From: Peribacillus psychrosaccharolyticus ATCC 23296
GTDB taxonomy: Bacteria; Bacillota; Bacilli; Bacillales; DSM-1321
Assembly: GCF_000305495.1 (NCBI RefSeq)
Contig: NZ_AJTN02000155.1
Span: 1 to 38,736 of the forward strand
Reading direction: 5' to 3'
Length of the DNA: 38,736 nt
The position numbers were made by a program, and so were the translations under genes. Positions 20,266 to 29,240 of this stretch are shown here, in pieces; the first letter of the stretch is position 1, and every line of letters begins with the position of its first letter. Under the pieces are notes generated by a model that was not told where the DNA came from, did no database searches, and saw nothing but the letters and a program-made list of their open reading frames with translations.

Positions 20266-20503
20266 ATGAACCAACAGTCGACTGACTGAAATGATATTCT
20301 TTTTTGGATTGGAACGGTGCGCCGTACAATTATTTTAGCCCCGCACGTCTAAAGTATTTGTGTTAACTCTTGGGAACAAAAAAGCAGACGACTTCTGGTT
20401 AAAGTGGTAAGTTTCAACATAATTTTACAGGCAGTGGTTTGGGAGCGGTAGATTTTTTTCTAGGTATCGCTTATACTATTAAGTGAAATAGGAGGGGTAT
20501 ATT

Positions 20504-20638
20504 ATGAATGAATTTGAAAAAAATGTACAAACAAAGCGGAATGACGTTGGCGACTCAGCAGTAGGTTTTATTGCTTCTTTCGTATTTTTTGCACTCTTGT
20601 TCACGATTGCTGTTGCTGTACAAGTAATTGGCTCTTAA
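20504..20638 (+). CDS. yqzM: YqzM family small membrane protein
   Basis: 44 residues: a charged N-terminus (MNEFEKNVQTKRNDVGDS) and one membrane segment (FIASFVFFALLFTIAVAV). ATG with AGGAGGGG eight bases upstream. B. subtilis has yqzM at this place, between comEC and holA on the opposite strand. Function unknown. Followed by its own terminator at 20706-20738. Confidence 0.88.
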   Translation: MNEFEKNVQTKRNDVGDSAVGFIASFVFFALLFTIAVAVQVIGS

Positions 20639-20705
20639 TTAGTCGTATACATAGACTAAAAATACGACCTGCTTGATAAGTTGACTGGGATAAACTTTCT
20701 AGCTT

Positions 20706-20738
20706 GGAGGCTGCAGATGCAGTCTCTTTTATTTTTTT
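20706..20738 (+). terminator. Terminator of yqzM
   Basis: Stem GAGGCTGC / GCAGTCTC with a G-U pair and loop AGAT, followed by TTTTATTTTTTT. Confidence 0.75.
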
Positions 20739-20759
20739 CTCGTTTCTGATACTGACATC

Positions 20760-23060
20760 CTATGGCAGTTGTGTTGAAAAGGTTCCAGTACTATTTTTAA
20801 AACGATACGTAATCGCACCATGGCTGTCAGTTCGAAATATTTTCACTCCGTGTTTAGTAAAGACATCAAGAACCTCCTGATGGGGATGGCCATAACGATT
20901 ATTCTTTCCAGCCGAAATAATACTCACTTTAGGCAATATCGTTTCCACCAATTCTGCTGAAGATGCTGTCTTACTTCCATGATGGCCCGCCTTCAGAACA
21001 TCTGCCCGGAGCGTTGGAAAGGAAGCAATAAGCTCTGGTTCTCCCTCAATGCCAAAATCACCTGTAAACAACCAAGTTAACCCGCCCATTTTTGCATACA
21101 ACACAATTGAAGCATCATTGGTATTTTCTTCTTTTTTATATGGATGAAGTACCTGAAAACTCACGCCGCCAGCTTCCCATACCTCTCCCCGCTTAAGTGT
21201 CTGAATGGGAATGTCCTTTGATTTCGCCACTTCCACAAAATCCTTACCTAAATAGTCACTTTCACTTTCTCTCCCAATTACAATACTTTTCACAGGAATA
21301 TGTTGTAGAACCTCACTGGCACTTCCAATATGATCCGCATCTGGATGGGTCAAAATTAACTTATCAAGATGATGAATGCCTTTACTTTTTAACAATGGAA
21401 TAATTATATCTTCAGCTGTATTATACGTTTTACGCCGTTCCATCCATGCTTCCTGATTAAATGCAATACTGCCTCCAGTATCAATTAAGTAATTACCACG
21501 ATTAAAGGGGAGTTTAATAAAGATACAATCACCTTGACCAATATCCATAAACAGAATTTCACCAAAGGGAGATAGTTTTTGGATATTGTATTGAATAATA
21601 AGGAGTGAAATGAGCAAATAGCGAACTAATTTACTGTACTTTGACTGTGTATCCCAACAAATGAACAAACCAAGAACCGCGACTACAAGGAGCAGTAAAA
21701 TCCAAAAAACTGGTTTTCCGAATGTCATGGAAGCAAGCGGAATATGTACAACTAGATCCGCAATTCGATTGCACAGTAAAAATGTACCGTTTAACACATA
21801 CAAGAAAGGGTCAGCTAGCGCCGTCGACACTAAATGTAATAAGAGCACAACGATCGAAAACGGCAGCAAAATACTTGAATAAATGGGGACAAATAAAACG
21901 TTCAGAAAGATCCCAAGCAGCGATACCTCAAAAAAATTATAAAGGAGGACGGGTAATGCGGCCAACTGACAAATCACACTAATCACTAGCAGCTGCACAA
22001 GCTTATTGGAGTAGCGTTGAATCATACCGCCTGACATAATAATAGAAAAGGCCACGGAAAAAGAAAGCTCAAAACCAATGTTATAAAGAAAATAGGGGTT
22101 ATATAAAAGGAGGAGTAAGTAGATCGATGCGATGATTTCCCCTGCAGTTAGAGGCTTTTTACTAAGTGAAGCAGCAAAGAAGAGCATAGCCATAAAACAC
22201 GATCGAAGAACAGAGGGGCTTGCACCAGAAAGGACAATATAGATAGGCAGAAGCAAGAGCATAATGAGCGTCATCCGCTCTCTAGTCACCCCTACCCGTA
22301 TACCTAGATAAAATAAAAATCCAGCAAGGAAACTGACGTGAAGACCTGAAATAGCGAGCAGATGCACAAGACCAAGACGCTGGTAGGTAACCAATTCATC
22401 TTCATCGATCCACTTCTGATCACCAAATAACAAGGCGTTTACAAACCCACTTGACTCTTTTGGGAAGTGCTCATTCACATAAATAATAGCCTCACTTCTG
22501 AAATCGCGAATACTCTGCACAAACGTTTGTTTTGCCGCACTGCATGTAGGTAACGAAAGTGTGTCAGCTTTAAAAATCCAATAAATCGAATGCAATTCGA
22601 GGTATCGCTTATAATCAAAGCCGTTTGGATTGCGTCTTCTCTCTGGTTTAGCAAGATTCCCTGTTATTGGACAGGAAACTCCGAATTTCAAACCAGCTTG
22701 CAGCTGTACTTTCTCCTGTTCAGACTTGATTTTATATTGAAGCATCAGCTGTTCGCCTGTTAGGGTATCGACCTTCCCTCTTAGGATATTTCCATCAATA
22801 TCAGGCTGATCAGTAAAGTAAACAATCTGCTGGGTCTCAGTCCCTGAGAAGGTCGTAACATTTCGATGATTGTTCCAAGAAGCAACCAGTACGAAAATGA
22901 TAAAAATGAGGAAATAATAGAAGAGGTGATTCATTCGTTGAGTAAGAAAGAGGAAAAGAAAATAGAGGAGGATACATGTAATGGACTTCCAGCCTGGAAA
23001 AGAAATAACCGCCACGCCTAACGTGGCGGAAAATGCTGCCATAATTAACGATTTGGCCAT
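20760..23060 (-). CDS. comEC: DNA internalization-related competence protein ComEC/Rec2
   Basis: 766 residues, as usual. ComEC is the channel that brings single-stranded DNA through the membrane. It has an N-terminal membrane part with an extracellular DUF4131 region, the Competence domain (GLVHLLAISGLHVSFLAG near residue 235 and further membrane helices to about 480), and a C-terminal metallo-beta-lactamase-like domain (LTHPDADHIG, FTGDFG, KAGHHGSKTAS) thought to degrade the non-transported strand. It starts 14 bp after comEB and is intact, so DNA uptake capacity appears preserved. Confidence 0.97.
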   Translation of the reverse strand: MAKSLIMAAFSATLGVAVISFPGWKSITCILLYFLFLFLTQRMNHLFYYFLIFIIFVLVASWNNHRNVTTFSGTETQQIVYFTDQPDIDGNILRGKVDTLTGEQLMLQYKIKSEQEKVQLQAGLKFGVSCPITGNLAKPERRRNPNGFDYKRYLELHSIYWIFKADTLSLPTCSAAKQTFVQSIRDFRSEAIIYVNEHFPKESSGFVNALLFGDQKWIDEDELVTYQRLGLVHLLAISGLHVSFLAGFLFYLGIRVGVTRERMTLIMLLLLPIYIVLSGASPSVLRSCFMAMLFFAASLSKKPLTAGEIIASIYLLLLLYNPYFLYNIGFELSFSVAFSIIMSGGMIQRYSNKLVQLLVISVICQLAALPVLLYNFFEVSLLGIFLNVLFVPIYSSILLPFSIVVLLLHLVSTALADPFLYVLNGTFLLCNRIADLVVHIPLASMTFGKPVFWILLLLVVAVLGLFICWDTQSKYSKLVRYLLISLLIIQYNIQKLSPFGEILFMDIGQGDCIFIKLPFNRGNYLIDTGGSIAFNQEAWMERRKTYNTAEDIIIPLLKSKGIHHLDKLILTHPDADHIGSASEVLQHIPVKSIVIGRESESDYLGKDFVEVAKSKDIPIQTLKRGEVWEAGGVSFQVLHPYKKEENTNDASIVLYAKMGGLTWLFTGDFGIEGEPELIASFPTLRADVLKAGHHGSKTASSAELVETILPKVSIISAGKNNRYGHPHQEVLDVFTKHGVKIFRTDSHGAITYRFKNSTGTFSTQLP

Positions 23061-23074
23061 CTAGACCTCCTATC

Positions 23075-23635
23075 TTATTCGTGGGAAAATAACTGTTCTG
23101 CTTGCTCTTTAAGGGCATTAACTTTCTCTTGATCACCTTTTTCCGCGAGTTCTTCCAGCAATTGATGAATAAATTCCTGCTTTTCTTCGCGTTGAAGATC
23201 AATAATATTTTTCGTATGCACTTGTTTTACTTTAACGCCTGCCTGAGCAAATAATTCCATTGCATAGGGATGATTTTTATAATCAACAGCGTAATACACC
23301 GCCTTAACCCCTGCTTGAATCAACGACTTGCAACACTGCAAACATGGGAAGTGAGTAACATAAATCGTTGAACCCTCCGTCGGCACACCGAACTTGGCAC
23401 ATTGGATAATCGCATTCATTTCAGCATGGATCGTCCGAACACAATGATTGTCGATTACATAGCAGCCATCATCGATACAATGTGTACCACCGGCAATAGA
23501 CCCGTTATAGCCTCCAGCAATAATTCGGTTATCCCTTACAATTGTTGCCCCTACTGTCAACCGTGTACATGTGCTTCGTAATGCTAATAAATGGCTTTGC
23601 GCCATGAAATATTGGTCCCAGCTAATTCGGTTCAT
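23075..23635 (-). CDS. comEB: ComE operon protein 2, dCMP deaminase family
   Basis: 186 residues. The zinc-dependent deaminase site is complete: H70 and E72 in HAEMNAI, C98 and C101 in FPCLQCCKS. Family enzymes convert dCMP to dUMP; in B. subtilis the protein is dispensable for transformation. A Glu-rich C-terminal tail follows the catalytic domain. ATG with GGGGAG. Middle gene of comEA-comEB-comEC. Confidence 0.95.
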   Translation of the reverse strand: MNRISWDQYFMAQSHLLALRSTCTRLTVGATIVRDNRIIAGGYNGSIAGGTHCIDDGCYVIDNHCVRTIHAEMNAIIQCAKFGVPTEGSTIYVTHFPCLQCCKSLIQAGVKAVYYAVDYKNHPYAMELFAQAGVKVKQVHTKNIIDLQREEKQEFIHQLLEELAEKGDQEKVNALKEQAEQLFSHE

Positions 23636-23708
23636 GTTGTTCTCCCCTTTACAAAGTAAACTGATTCTTCTTCATTTTACCTTGTCCATTCTCTTTTGGG
23701 TAGAGCCG

Positions 23709-24329
23709 TTACTTAATCGTAATTGAATCCTGCAGCTTTTCAAAGGTCTTGTCTCCAATACCGGAAACATTTTTCAAATCTTCTATCGACTGAAATGGAC
23801 TCTTTTCTCGATATTCGATAATCGCAGCTGCTTTAGAAGGACCCACTCCTGTTAAGGTCATAAGTTCAGTTTCTGTTGCTGTGTTCAGATTGACCATACC
23901 ATCCTCATTCCCTCCTACCGCCGCTCCGCTTACTGTAGCGGCAGCGTTCTGTGGGAGTGTCTCCGCTTCCTCGCCAATCTTCGGTACATAAATCACCATC
24001 TGATCCTCGACCAACTGAGCAAGATTTACCTTATCTCGATCTGCATCTGGATGAAATCCACCAGCATCATCAATTAAATCGATTACCCTGTCTCCGTCAT
24101 CAGCAATAAATACACCTGGTAACTGAACGGCTCCTTTGACATCAATTTTAATAATTGATGGTTTTACTTCCTCAGCTGGACTTTCCACTTGCTCCACTGC
24201 AGGACTTGCCGCAAAAAGCGGTTCCTCCGTAATAGAAGAATCCGATTGTTGATAGAAGAAATAACCCGTAACAGCAGCCAAACCTGCTACTATTCCAGCA
24301 ATTACTTTTTTATTTTGTAAAATATCCAT
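23709..24329 (-). CDS. comEA: Competence protein ComEA, DNA receptor
   Basis: 206 residues. Membrane-anchored receptor for double-stranded DNA. An N-terminal anchor (VIAGIVAGLAAVTGYFFY, about 9-26) is followed by an acidic linker, an SLBB domain (IDVKGAVQLPGVF to about 115) and a C-terminal double helix-hairpin-helix (VNLNTATETELMTLTGVGPS, then SIEDLKNVSGIGDKTFEKL). First gene of the comE operon, divergent from comER. I could not find a convincing ComK box in the 87-bp gap. Confidence 0.96.
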   Translation of the reverse strand: MDILQNKKVIAGIVAGLAAVTGYFFYQQSDSSITEEPLFAASPAVEQVESPAEEVKPSIIKIDVKGAVQLPGVFIADDGDRVIDLIDDAGGFHPDADRDKVNLAQLVEDQMVIYVPKIGEEAETLPQNAAATVSGAAVGGNEDGMVNLNTATETELMTLTGVGPSKAAAIIEYREKSPFQSIEDLKNVSGIGDKTFEKLQDSITIK

Positions 24330-24416
24330 CTTTTAACCTCCATAGATATAACATAATTACAACATTTGTTTCATATTTTTAGGTGAAGTACCGCTGAAAT
24401 GAGAGGGGTGGAATGA

Positions 24417-25244
24417 TTGAAAATTGGAGTAATCGGAACAGGGAATATGGGGTCAATATTACTTGAGGCTTTTCTTGAAGCTGAATTAGTGGAAGAAAAA
24501 GATATTTGGGTCACCAATCGAACACCTAAAAAGGCACTTGCCTTGCAGAATAAATATCCAGACATAAATGTTACCTACACCGCAGAGGAACTCGCCCAAA
24601 CCGCAGATTTACTTTTCATTTGTGTAAAACCATTAGATTCCAATCGCCTCCTTACAGGAATTAAGCCTTATTTAACCCAGAAAAAATGCATAGTCAGTAT
24701 TACCAGTCCAATATCGGTTAACCAGCTAGAATCACTAATATCCTGTTCCTGCGCTCGTTTTATTCCCAGCATCACAAATCGCGCCCTGTCCGGCGTATCT
24801 TTACTGAGCTTCGGAGAATCGTGCAGTACGGAATGGGAACAAATAATTACTAACTTAGCACAGGGAATTTCAACACCTGTACTCATCGAAAACGAGGTAA
24901 CACGTGCTGCATCTGATATTGTTAGCTGCGGACCAGCCTTTATCAGCTTTCTCGCCCAAGCATTCATTGACGGAGCCGTTCAAACAACGCCAATCGATAA
25001 AAAAACAGCCACACTGCTTACAGAAAAAATGCTGATCGGAATGGGGGACTTATTGCAGAAAGGAATTTACACACTCCCTGCACTGCAAGAAAAGGTCTGT
25101 GTCAAAGGCGGAATAACCGGTGAAGGAATAAAAGTACTAGAAGCACAAACAGGGGACATGTTCAATAAATTATTCGAAGCTACCCAAGAAAAGTTTGCAG
25201 AAGACCTAGAGGAAATCGAAAAACAATTTGACCTCAAGTACTAA
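24417..25244 (+). CDS. comER: ComER, pyrroline-5-carboxylate reductase family protein
   Basis: 275 residues. It has the N-terminal Rossmann motif KIGVIGTGNMGSILLEAF and the C-terminal ProC dimer helix region (GITGEGIKVLEAQ), but the substrate motif differs from true ProC. In B. subtilis comER lies divergent to comEA and is reported to influence sporulation and biofilm entry; its substrate is not known. Start TTG 24417 after GAGGGGTGG. Terminator at 25250-25296. Confidence 0.93.
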   Translation: MKIGVIGTGNMGSILLEAFLEAELVEEKDIWVTNRTPKKALALQNKYPDINVTYTAEELAQTADLLFICVKPLDSNRLLTGIKPYLTQKKCIVSITSPISVNQLESLISCSCARFIPSITNRALSGVSLLSFGESCSTEWEQIITNLAQGISTPVLIENEVTRAASDIVSCGPAFISFLAQAFIDGAVQTTPIDKKTATLLTEKMLIGMGDLLQKGIYTLPALQEKVCVKGGITGEGIKVLEAQTGDMFNKLFEATQEKFAEDLEEIEKQFDLKY

Positions 25245-25249
25245 TAAAG

Positions 25250-25296
25250 ATTCGCAAGTAAAGGCCGAAATTCCTGCCTCCACTTGCGAATTTTTT
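25250..25296 (+). terminator. Terminator of comER
   Basis: A perfect 10-bp stem ATTCGCAAGT / ACTTGCGAAT (25250-25259, 25282-25291) followed by T6. Confidence 0.85.
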
Positions 25297-25379
25297 CATT
25301 ATTTTTTAGACTTGATAACCAGCTGACCTCGAGCTTTCCATAGGGGGTATTTTTCCTGTTTTCGATCTTATTTAGCAAT

Positions 25380-25484
25380 TAATCCCGTCTGATATGCTCG
25401 TATTCCCGTCTAGAGTATGCATAATCCCTTCTGGACATAAGGTATTCCCGTCTTAGGGATGCTTATTCCCGTCTGGGCATTATT
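25380..25484. repeat. Five-unit 21-bp array, TATTCCCGTCT type
   Basis: Units start at 25380, 25401, 25422, 25443 and 25464, exactly 21 bp apart, each beginning TAWTCCCKTCT with a variable second half. The sequence after it to about 25670 has TTTAATTACACGTTTTGG (near 25596), similar to the tail of the 3.2-kb repeats, but no recognised gene. There is no long open frame through the array on the plus strand because of stop codons. Confidence 0.88.
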
Positions 25485-25683
25485 TTCAGGCAAGAAATAC
25501 CCAATGGGGTATGGCGATTTGAATCTATATTTAAAATGTGTCGCTATTATTTATTGCCCTTTCCCTTTGGCTAGTTATCTCTGATTGTTAATCCACTTTA
25601 ATTACACGTTTTGGTCTCTCTAAAAAAAAGGATTTCTCTTCCCGCAAAGCGAAATAGTTTAAAAAGGATTTGGAGGGTTGGAT

Positions 25684-25827
25684 GTGTGGGTATTTATAAG
25701 TATGACGGGGGCTGGTCTGCTTTTAGCTCTGCCGAGTCTTATTTATGGTTCAAGAAAACCGGCTGATGATAACGAGATAGAAATCGATACGTTGAGCAAT
25801 GAGAAAACTCCAAGCAAAAAGGGCTAA
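25684..25827 (+). CDS. Small single-pass membrane protein, unknown function
   Basis: 47 residues from GTG 25684, which has GGAGG seven bases upstream (the ATG two bases earlier leads to a stop after five codons). One membrane segment (FISMTGAGLLLALPSLIYG, residues 4-22) and an acidic-then-basic tail ending TPSKKG. I do not recognise a family. Its stop codon lies in the terminator shared with yqeM. Confidence 0.6.
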   Translation: MWVFISMTGAGLLLALPSLIYGSRKPADDNEIEIDTLSNEKTPSKKG

Positions 25828-25854
25828 ATAGTTTCCTATTCGGCCCTTTTTTTT
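25816..25854. terminator. Bidirectional terminator, small ORF / yqeM
   Basis: AAAAAGGGC-TAAATAG pairs with CTATTCGGCCCTTTTTTTT, with T8 on the plus side and T5 on the minus side, between two convergent genes. Confidence 0.8.
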
Positions 25855-25859
25855 GTGGA

Positions 25860-26606
25860 TTATTTTTTTCTGGCGACAAACAATATGCGCTCGGTTTCTG
25901 CGTGCATGGGTTCGTCCTCAAGATCAGATAGAAGTTCAAGCACCTCAAAACCGGCTGCTTCTAGTAAGGCACGGTAATGGGAGGCTTGGTAGGTCCGCTG
26001 ATAATGGAATTCATCAAAGCGGTCGTACATACCGCTTTCCTCATCACGAACGAAAAAGCTTAGTTCATGTTCAACGCTGTGTTCAGCTTCACCAGGGAAG
26101 CATTCCCAAATATACGATACGTCTTCATCTGATAAGGCAAAGGTTTGATTGGCGAAGACCTTTTCCATTTTATAAACAGAGTGGACATCGAAGAGGAAGA
26201 GTCCGTCTTCTCGGAGATGGGTATAAACTCCAGCAAACGTTTTGGAGATATCTTCTTCTTCGCGAAGGTAGTTAAGCGAATCACAAAATAACGTGACCGT
26301 ATCATAGGTGCCTAAGCCTTCAAGTTCAGCCATGTTCTGCTGAAAGAATGAGAGGGAAAGTCCAGCATCAGCAGCCTTGTCATTTGCCATTGAAAGCATT
26401 TCTTCAGACAAGTCTACTCCAGCAACGGTAAAGCCGTGCCTTGCCAGTTCAACGGTGAATTCTCCTGTCCCACAGGCCAAGTCGAGCACGTGTTTGCCAT
26501 CGACGTTATATTGCTCCATTTTTGCAAGCAGCAATTCGAGCCACTTCTCATATGGAGCATCCTTCATCAAGTCATCATAGACATAGGCAAACCGTTCATA
26601 ACTCAT
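25860..26606 (-). CDS. yqeM: Class I SAM-dependent methyltransferase YqeM
   Basis: 248 residues. Motif I VLDLACGTGEFTVELA (about 40-55), then VAGVDLSEEML, and motif IV TVTLFCDSLNYL. The substrate is unknown; the family is annotated from its conserved place after rsfS. Its ATG overlaps the rsfS stop by 4 bp (ATGA), implying translational coupling. Last gene of the yqeG operon. Confidence 0.93.
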   Translation of the reverse strand: MSYERFAYVYDDLMKDAPYEKWLELLLAKMEQYNVDGKHVLDLACGTGEFTVELARHGFTVAGVDLSEEMLSMANDKAADAGLSLSFFQQNMAELEGLGTYDTVTLFCDSLNYLREEEDISKTFAGVYTHLREDGLFLFDVHSVYKMEKVFANQTFALSDEDVSYIWECFPGEAEHSVEHELSFFVRDEESGMYDRFDEFHYQRTYQASHYRALLEAAGFEVLELLSDLEDEPMHAETERILFVARKK

Positions 26607-26956
26607 AAATTCATGTCACTCAAATCTTCGATTGGTGCATCGCCCCAAAGGCGTTCAAGCTTATAATAGCCTCTTTCATCACGGTGGAATACATGAGCAA
26701 TAACATCGCCAAGATCAACAAGGATCCATTTCGCTTCATCAAAGCCTTCCATCCGTTTAACTGTAACGCCGTTTTCTTCAGCCTTACTTTTCAGTTCGCG
26801 GGCAATTGCCTGCACTTGTTTATCAGAGTTACCGTGACAGATTAAGAAATAATCAGATATCAACGAAATCCCCTTCATATTAAGTACAACAATTTCCTCA
26901 GCACGTTTATCATCAGCAGCTTTTACTGCGGTTACGAGTAGTTCACGTTCAGTCAT
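26603..26956 (-). CDS. rsfS: Ribosome silencing factor RsfS
   Basis: 117 residues. RsfS binds ribosomal protein L14 and blocks subunit joining when nutrients are short. The conserved block DYFLICHGNSDKQVQAIA and the end VDLGDVIAHVFHRDERGYY are present. It overlaps yqeK and yqeM by 4 bp on either side. Confidence 0.97.
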   Translation of the reverse strand: MTERELLVTAVKAADDKRAEEIVVLNMKGISLISDYFLICHGNSDKQVQAIARELKSKAEENGVTVKRMEGFDEAKWILVDLGDVIAHVFHRDERGYYKLERLWGDAPIEDLSDMNL

Positions 26957-27528
26957 TCAATCTTCTCCTTAGTCTTCATGATTAAATCGTTATAAGAATG
27001 GAATGTATCAGGATAGACAGCCTGCTTCTTTTTCATTAGAAAAACGATCGTGTTACGCATGGCTTCAATAACTGCTTGATTTAGGCTGATTTTAGCTGTT
27101 TCCCGTACTTCATCAACCCCGGGAAACAATCGGCCAGGCTCAATATAGTCAGCCAAGTAAATAACCTTATCAAGCAGTGTCATACCGACTCTGCCTGAGG
27201 TATGGTAACGAATAGCATCTAGAATCTCCGTATTGGTTATTCCGGCTTCTTTTTCCACAAGATAGGCTCCGACCGGCGCATGCCAAAGCTCGCTATGAAA
27301 ATCGAGCAGGGTTGACGTCATACCTTGTGAAACGATGATTCCGCGCATTTCATCTTTCGGACGAAATTTTGCATAATCATGGAAAATAGCAGCAAGCTCT
27401 GCCTTTTTAACATCTGCGCCATAACGATTCGCCAGCTCAATCGCTGCTTCAGTCACGCCAAGCGTATGCTGATAGCGACGCTCAGTCAATTGTTTTTCCA
27501 CCAATTCCAAAGCTACCTCACGATTCAT
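26953..27528 (-). CDS. yqeK: Bis(5'-nucleosyl)-tetraphosphatase (symmetrical) YqeK, HD domain
   Basis: 191 residues. HD-superfamily hydrolase that splits Ap4A into two ADP. HD ligands are visible in RYQHTLGV, IFHDYAKF, ELWHAPVGAYL and IRYHTSGR, with VIYLADYIEPGR after them. I take ATG 27528 (MNREVALELV, as in B. subtilis), with GGAG ten bases upstream; the ATG at 27537 is nearly on top of that site. It overlaps the nadD stop by 11 bp. Confidence 0.95.
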   Translation of the reverse strand: MNREVALELVEKQLTERRYQHTLGVTEAAIELANRYGADVKKAELAAIFHDYAKFRPKDEMRGIIVSQGMTSTLLDFHSELWHAPVGAYLVEKEAGITNTEILDAIRYHTSGRVGMTLLDKVIYLADYIEPGRLFPGVDEVRETAKISLNQAVIEAMRNTIVFLMKKKQAVYPDTFHSYNDLIMKTKEKIE

Positions 27529-28087
27529 ACAAACCATTCTCCTTTATATACTCCCGCACATTGTCCGGAAGCAGATATTTGGTGGTCTGGCCCGCTTTGA
27601 TCCGTTTCCTAATCATCGATGAAGATAAATGCAGTTCAGGCATCTCTACCATCGTAATCGGATAGCGGGTCGATTCCTCATACCCTGGCCGTTTGACTCC
27701 AATAAAGGAAATCAATGTCACCAATTCATCGACGCCGTGCCAGTTAGGCAAATAGGCAATCATATCTGCACCAATGATAAAATAAAATTCGACCTCAGGC
27801 TCGCGATTTTTTAATAGTTTTACCGTATCGAGGGTGAAAGATGTCCCTTCACGTTCAATTTCTATATCTTCTACAAAAAAGCTCGGATCACCACTAATGG
27901 CATTTTCCAGCATTGACAACCTGTCCAGATTGGAGACCTGCTGCGTTTTCTGTTTATGCGGAGGTACATGATTGGGCATGAACCTAATTTCATCGAGGTT
28001 TAATGCATCCAGGACTTCATTCGCAATGATTAGATGGCCGATATGGGGCGGATCAAACGTCCCCCCTAGGATACCTACCCTTTTCAT
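27518..28087 (-). CDS. nadD: Nicotinate-nucleotide adenylyltransferase
   Basis: 189 residues. Makes deamido-NAD from nicotinate mononucleotide and ATP. The nucleotidyltransferase motif GGTFDPPHIGHL (with HIGH) is at the N-terminus and SSSMIRKRI near the C-terminus. ATG 28087 with AGGAG six bases upstream is chosen over a TTG at 28093. Ten bp separate it from yqeI, and it overlaps yqeK. Confidence 0.97.
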   Translation of the reverse strand: MKRVGILGGTFDPPHIGHLIIANEVLDALNLDEIRFMPNHVPPHKQKTQQVSNLDRLSMLENAISGDPSFFVEDIEIEREGTSFTLDTVKLLKNREPEVEFYFIIGADMIAYLPNWHGVDELVTLISFIGVKRPGYEESTRYPITMVEMPELHLSSSMIRKRIKAGQTTKYLLPDNVREYIKENGLYES

Positions 28088-28097
28088 AGGCAACTCC

Positions 28098-28388
28098 TTA
28101 TGGTAATTTAATTTGTTTATTTTCTCTTGATTCTTTATATAAAACGACCGTTAGACCGATTAACTGAACCAATTCAGCACGTGCTCCCTTAGCGAGTGCT
28201 TTAGCCACATCATGCTTATCTTCCTCACAGTTTTGCAGGATGCTGACTTTCAATAACTCGCGAGCTTCCAGCGCTTCACGAATTTGTTTAATTAAGTTGT
28301 CATTAACGCCGCCTTTTCCTACTTGAAAAATCGCGTTTAAATCATGAGCATTCGCTCGTAAAAATCGTTTTTGTTTACCAGTTAACAT
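28098..28388 (-). CDS. yqeI: YhbY/YqeI family RNA-binding protein (CRM domain)
   Basis: 96 residues forming one CRM domain: MLTGKQKRFLRANAHDLNAI, then VGKGGVNDNLIKQI and ELLKVSILQN. Homologues bind pre-50S ribosomes. ATG 28388 has AGGAGG six bases upstream and overlaps the aroE stop by 7 bp; a longer upstream frame has no similarity. Confidence 0.95.
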   Translation of the reverse strand: MLTGKQKRFLRANAHDLNAIFQVGKGGVNDNLIKQIREALEARELLKVSILQNCEEDKHDVAKALAKGARAELVQLIGLTVVLYKESRENKQIKLP

Positions 28389-29224
28389 GTGGAGCCTCCT
28401 AATTTGTTCAAAACAATTTCTTTCATTCTTTGTGTATCCGGCATTATTCCCGTCCAAAGCTGAAAAGCAAGCGCAGCTTGATTGACTAACATATCAACAC
28501 CGTTCTGTATCTCAGCGCCGTTCGCTTTCGCTTGAATCAATAATTTGGTTTCAAGCGGGTTGTAAATAACATCACTTACAAAGGCATTCTGTCTCAAATG
28601 TTTGCCGTCCAGCGGCATCGCATTCGTATCAGGACTCATTCCAGATGAAGTCGTCTGAATGATTAAATCATATTCACCCAAGGACTGCTCCGCTTCTGAA
28701 ATCGTAAGAGCAGATGATTGTTTGGGATAAGGACAGTCAGCAATAAGCATTTCCGCACGAGCAAGCGTCCGATTAGCGATATCCACATTCGATACGCCCT
28801 CTTTCACCAATGTAAAGTAAATGGCTCTTGCCGCTCCTCCTGCACCAATAATCAAGGTTTTTTTCGACGTTAACTCTGTCCCTAATCGATCAACGAGCGA
28901 GAGATAAAAGCCTTCACCATCTGTATTATACCCTATATGGCGCCCATTCTTATAAATAACCGTATTAACGGCCCCAATTGCTCTCGCAAGATCGTCCACT
29001 TCATCAAGAAGCGGAATGATAGCCATTTTATGAGGAACCGTGACATTAAACCCGGATACTCCAACGGCCTTCAATCCTTTAATAGCATCTGGCAAGTTTT
29101 CTGACAGTACATGAAAATGATGATAACGGGCTTCAATATTTTCAGCCCCAAAGGCATCATTATGGATTGCAGGGGACATGGAATGCGCAATGGGATCACC
29201 AATAACACCGTAGATATGTTCCAT
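28382..29224 (-). CDS. aroE: Shikimate dehydrogenase (NADP+)
   Basis: 280 residues. Reduces 3-dehydroshikimate in aromatic amino acid synthesis. The catalytic Lys and Asp are in FNVTVPHKMA and GYNTDGEGF; the NADP fold has IIGAGGAARAIYF. The start is likely ATG 29224 (MEHIYGVIGDP, aligned with B. subtilis MKKLYGVIG); ATG 29236 follows GAGGAG without spacing. It lies 16 bp after yqeH. Confidence 0.96.
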   Translation of the reverse strand: MEHIYGVIGDPIAHSMSPAIHNDAFGAENIEARYHHFHVLSENLPDAIKGLKAVGVSGFNVTVPHKMAIIPLLDEVDDLARAIGAVNTVIYKNGRHIGYNTDGEGFYLSLVDRLGTELTSKKTLIIGAGGAARAIYFTLVKEGVSNVDIANRTLARAEMLIADCPYPKQSSALTISEAEQSLGEYDLIIQTTSSGMSPDTNAMPLDGKHLRQNAFVSDVIYNPLETKLLIQAKANGAEIQNGVDMLVNQAALAFQLWTGIMPDTQRMKEIVLNKLGGSTC

Positions 29225-29240
29225 TTCCCTTACCATCTCC

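Noticed and set aside
24330-24416. ComK box between comEA and comER
   Set aside because: No pair of AAAA-N5-TTTT motifs with the correct spacing found by eye.
25380-25484. Possible CRISPR array at 25.4 kb
   Set aside because: Units are only 21 bp with no separate repeat and spacer, and no cas gene is present.
25853-26275. 140-codon plus-strand frame opposite yqeM
   Set aside because: Shadow of yqeM, with unusual composition and no start signal.
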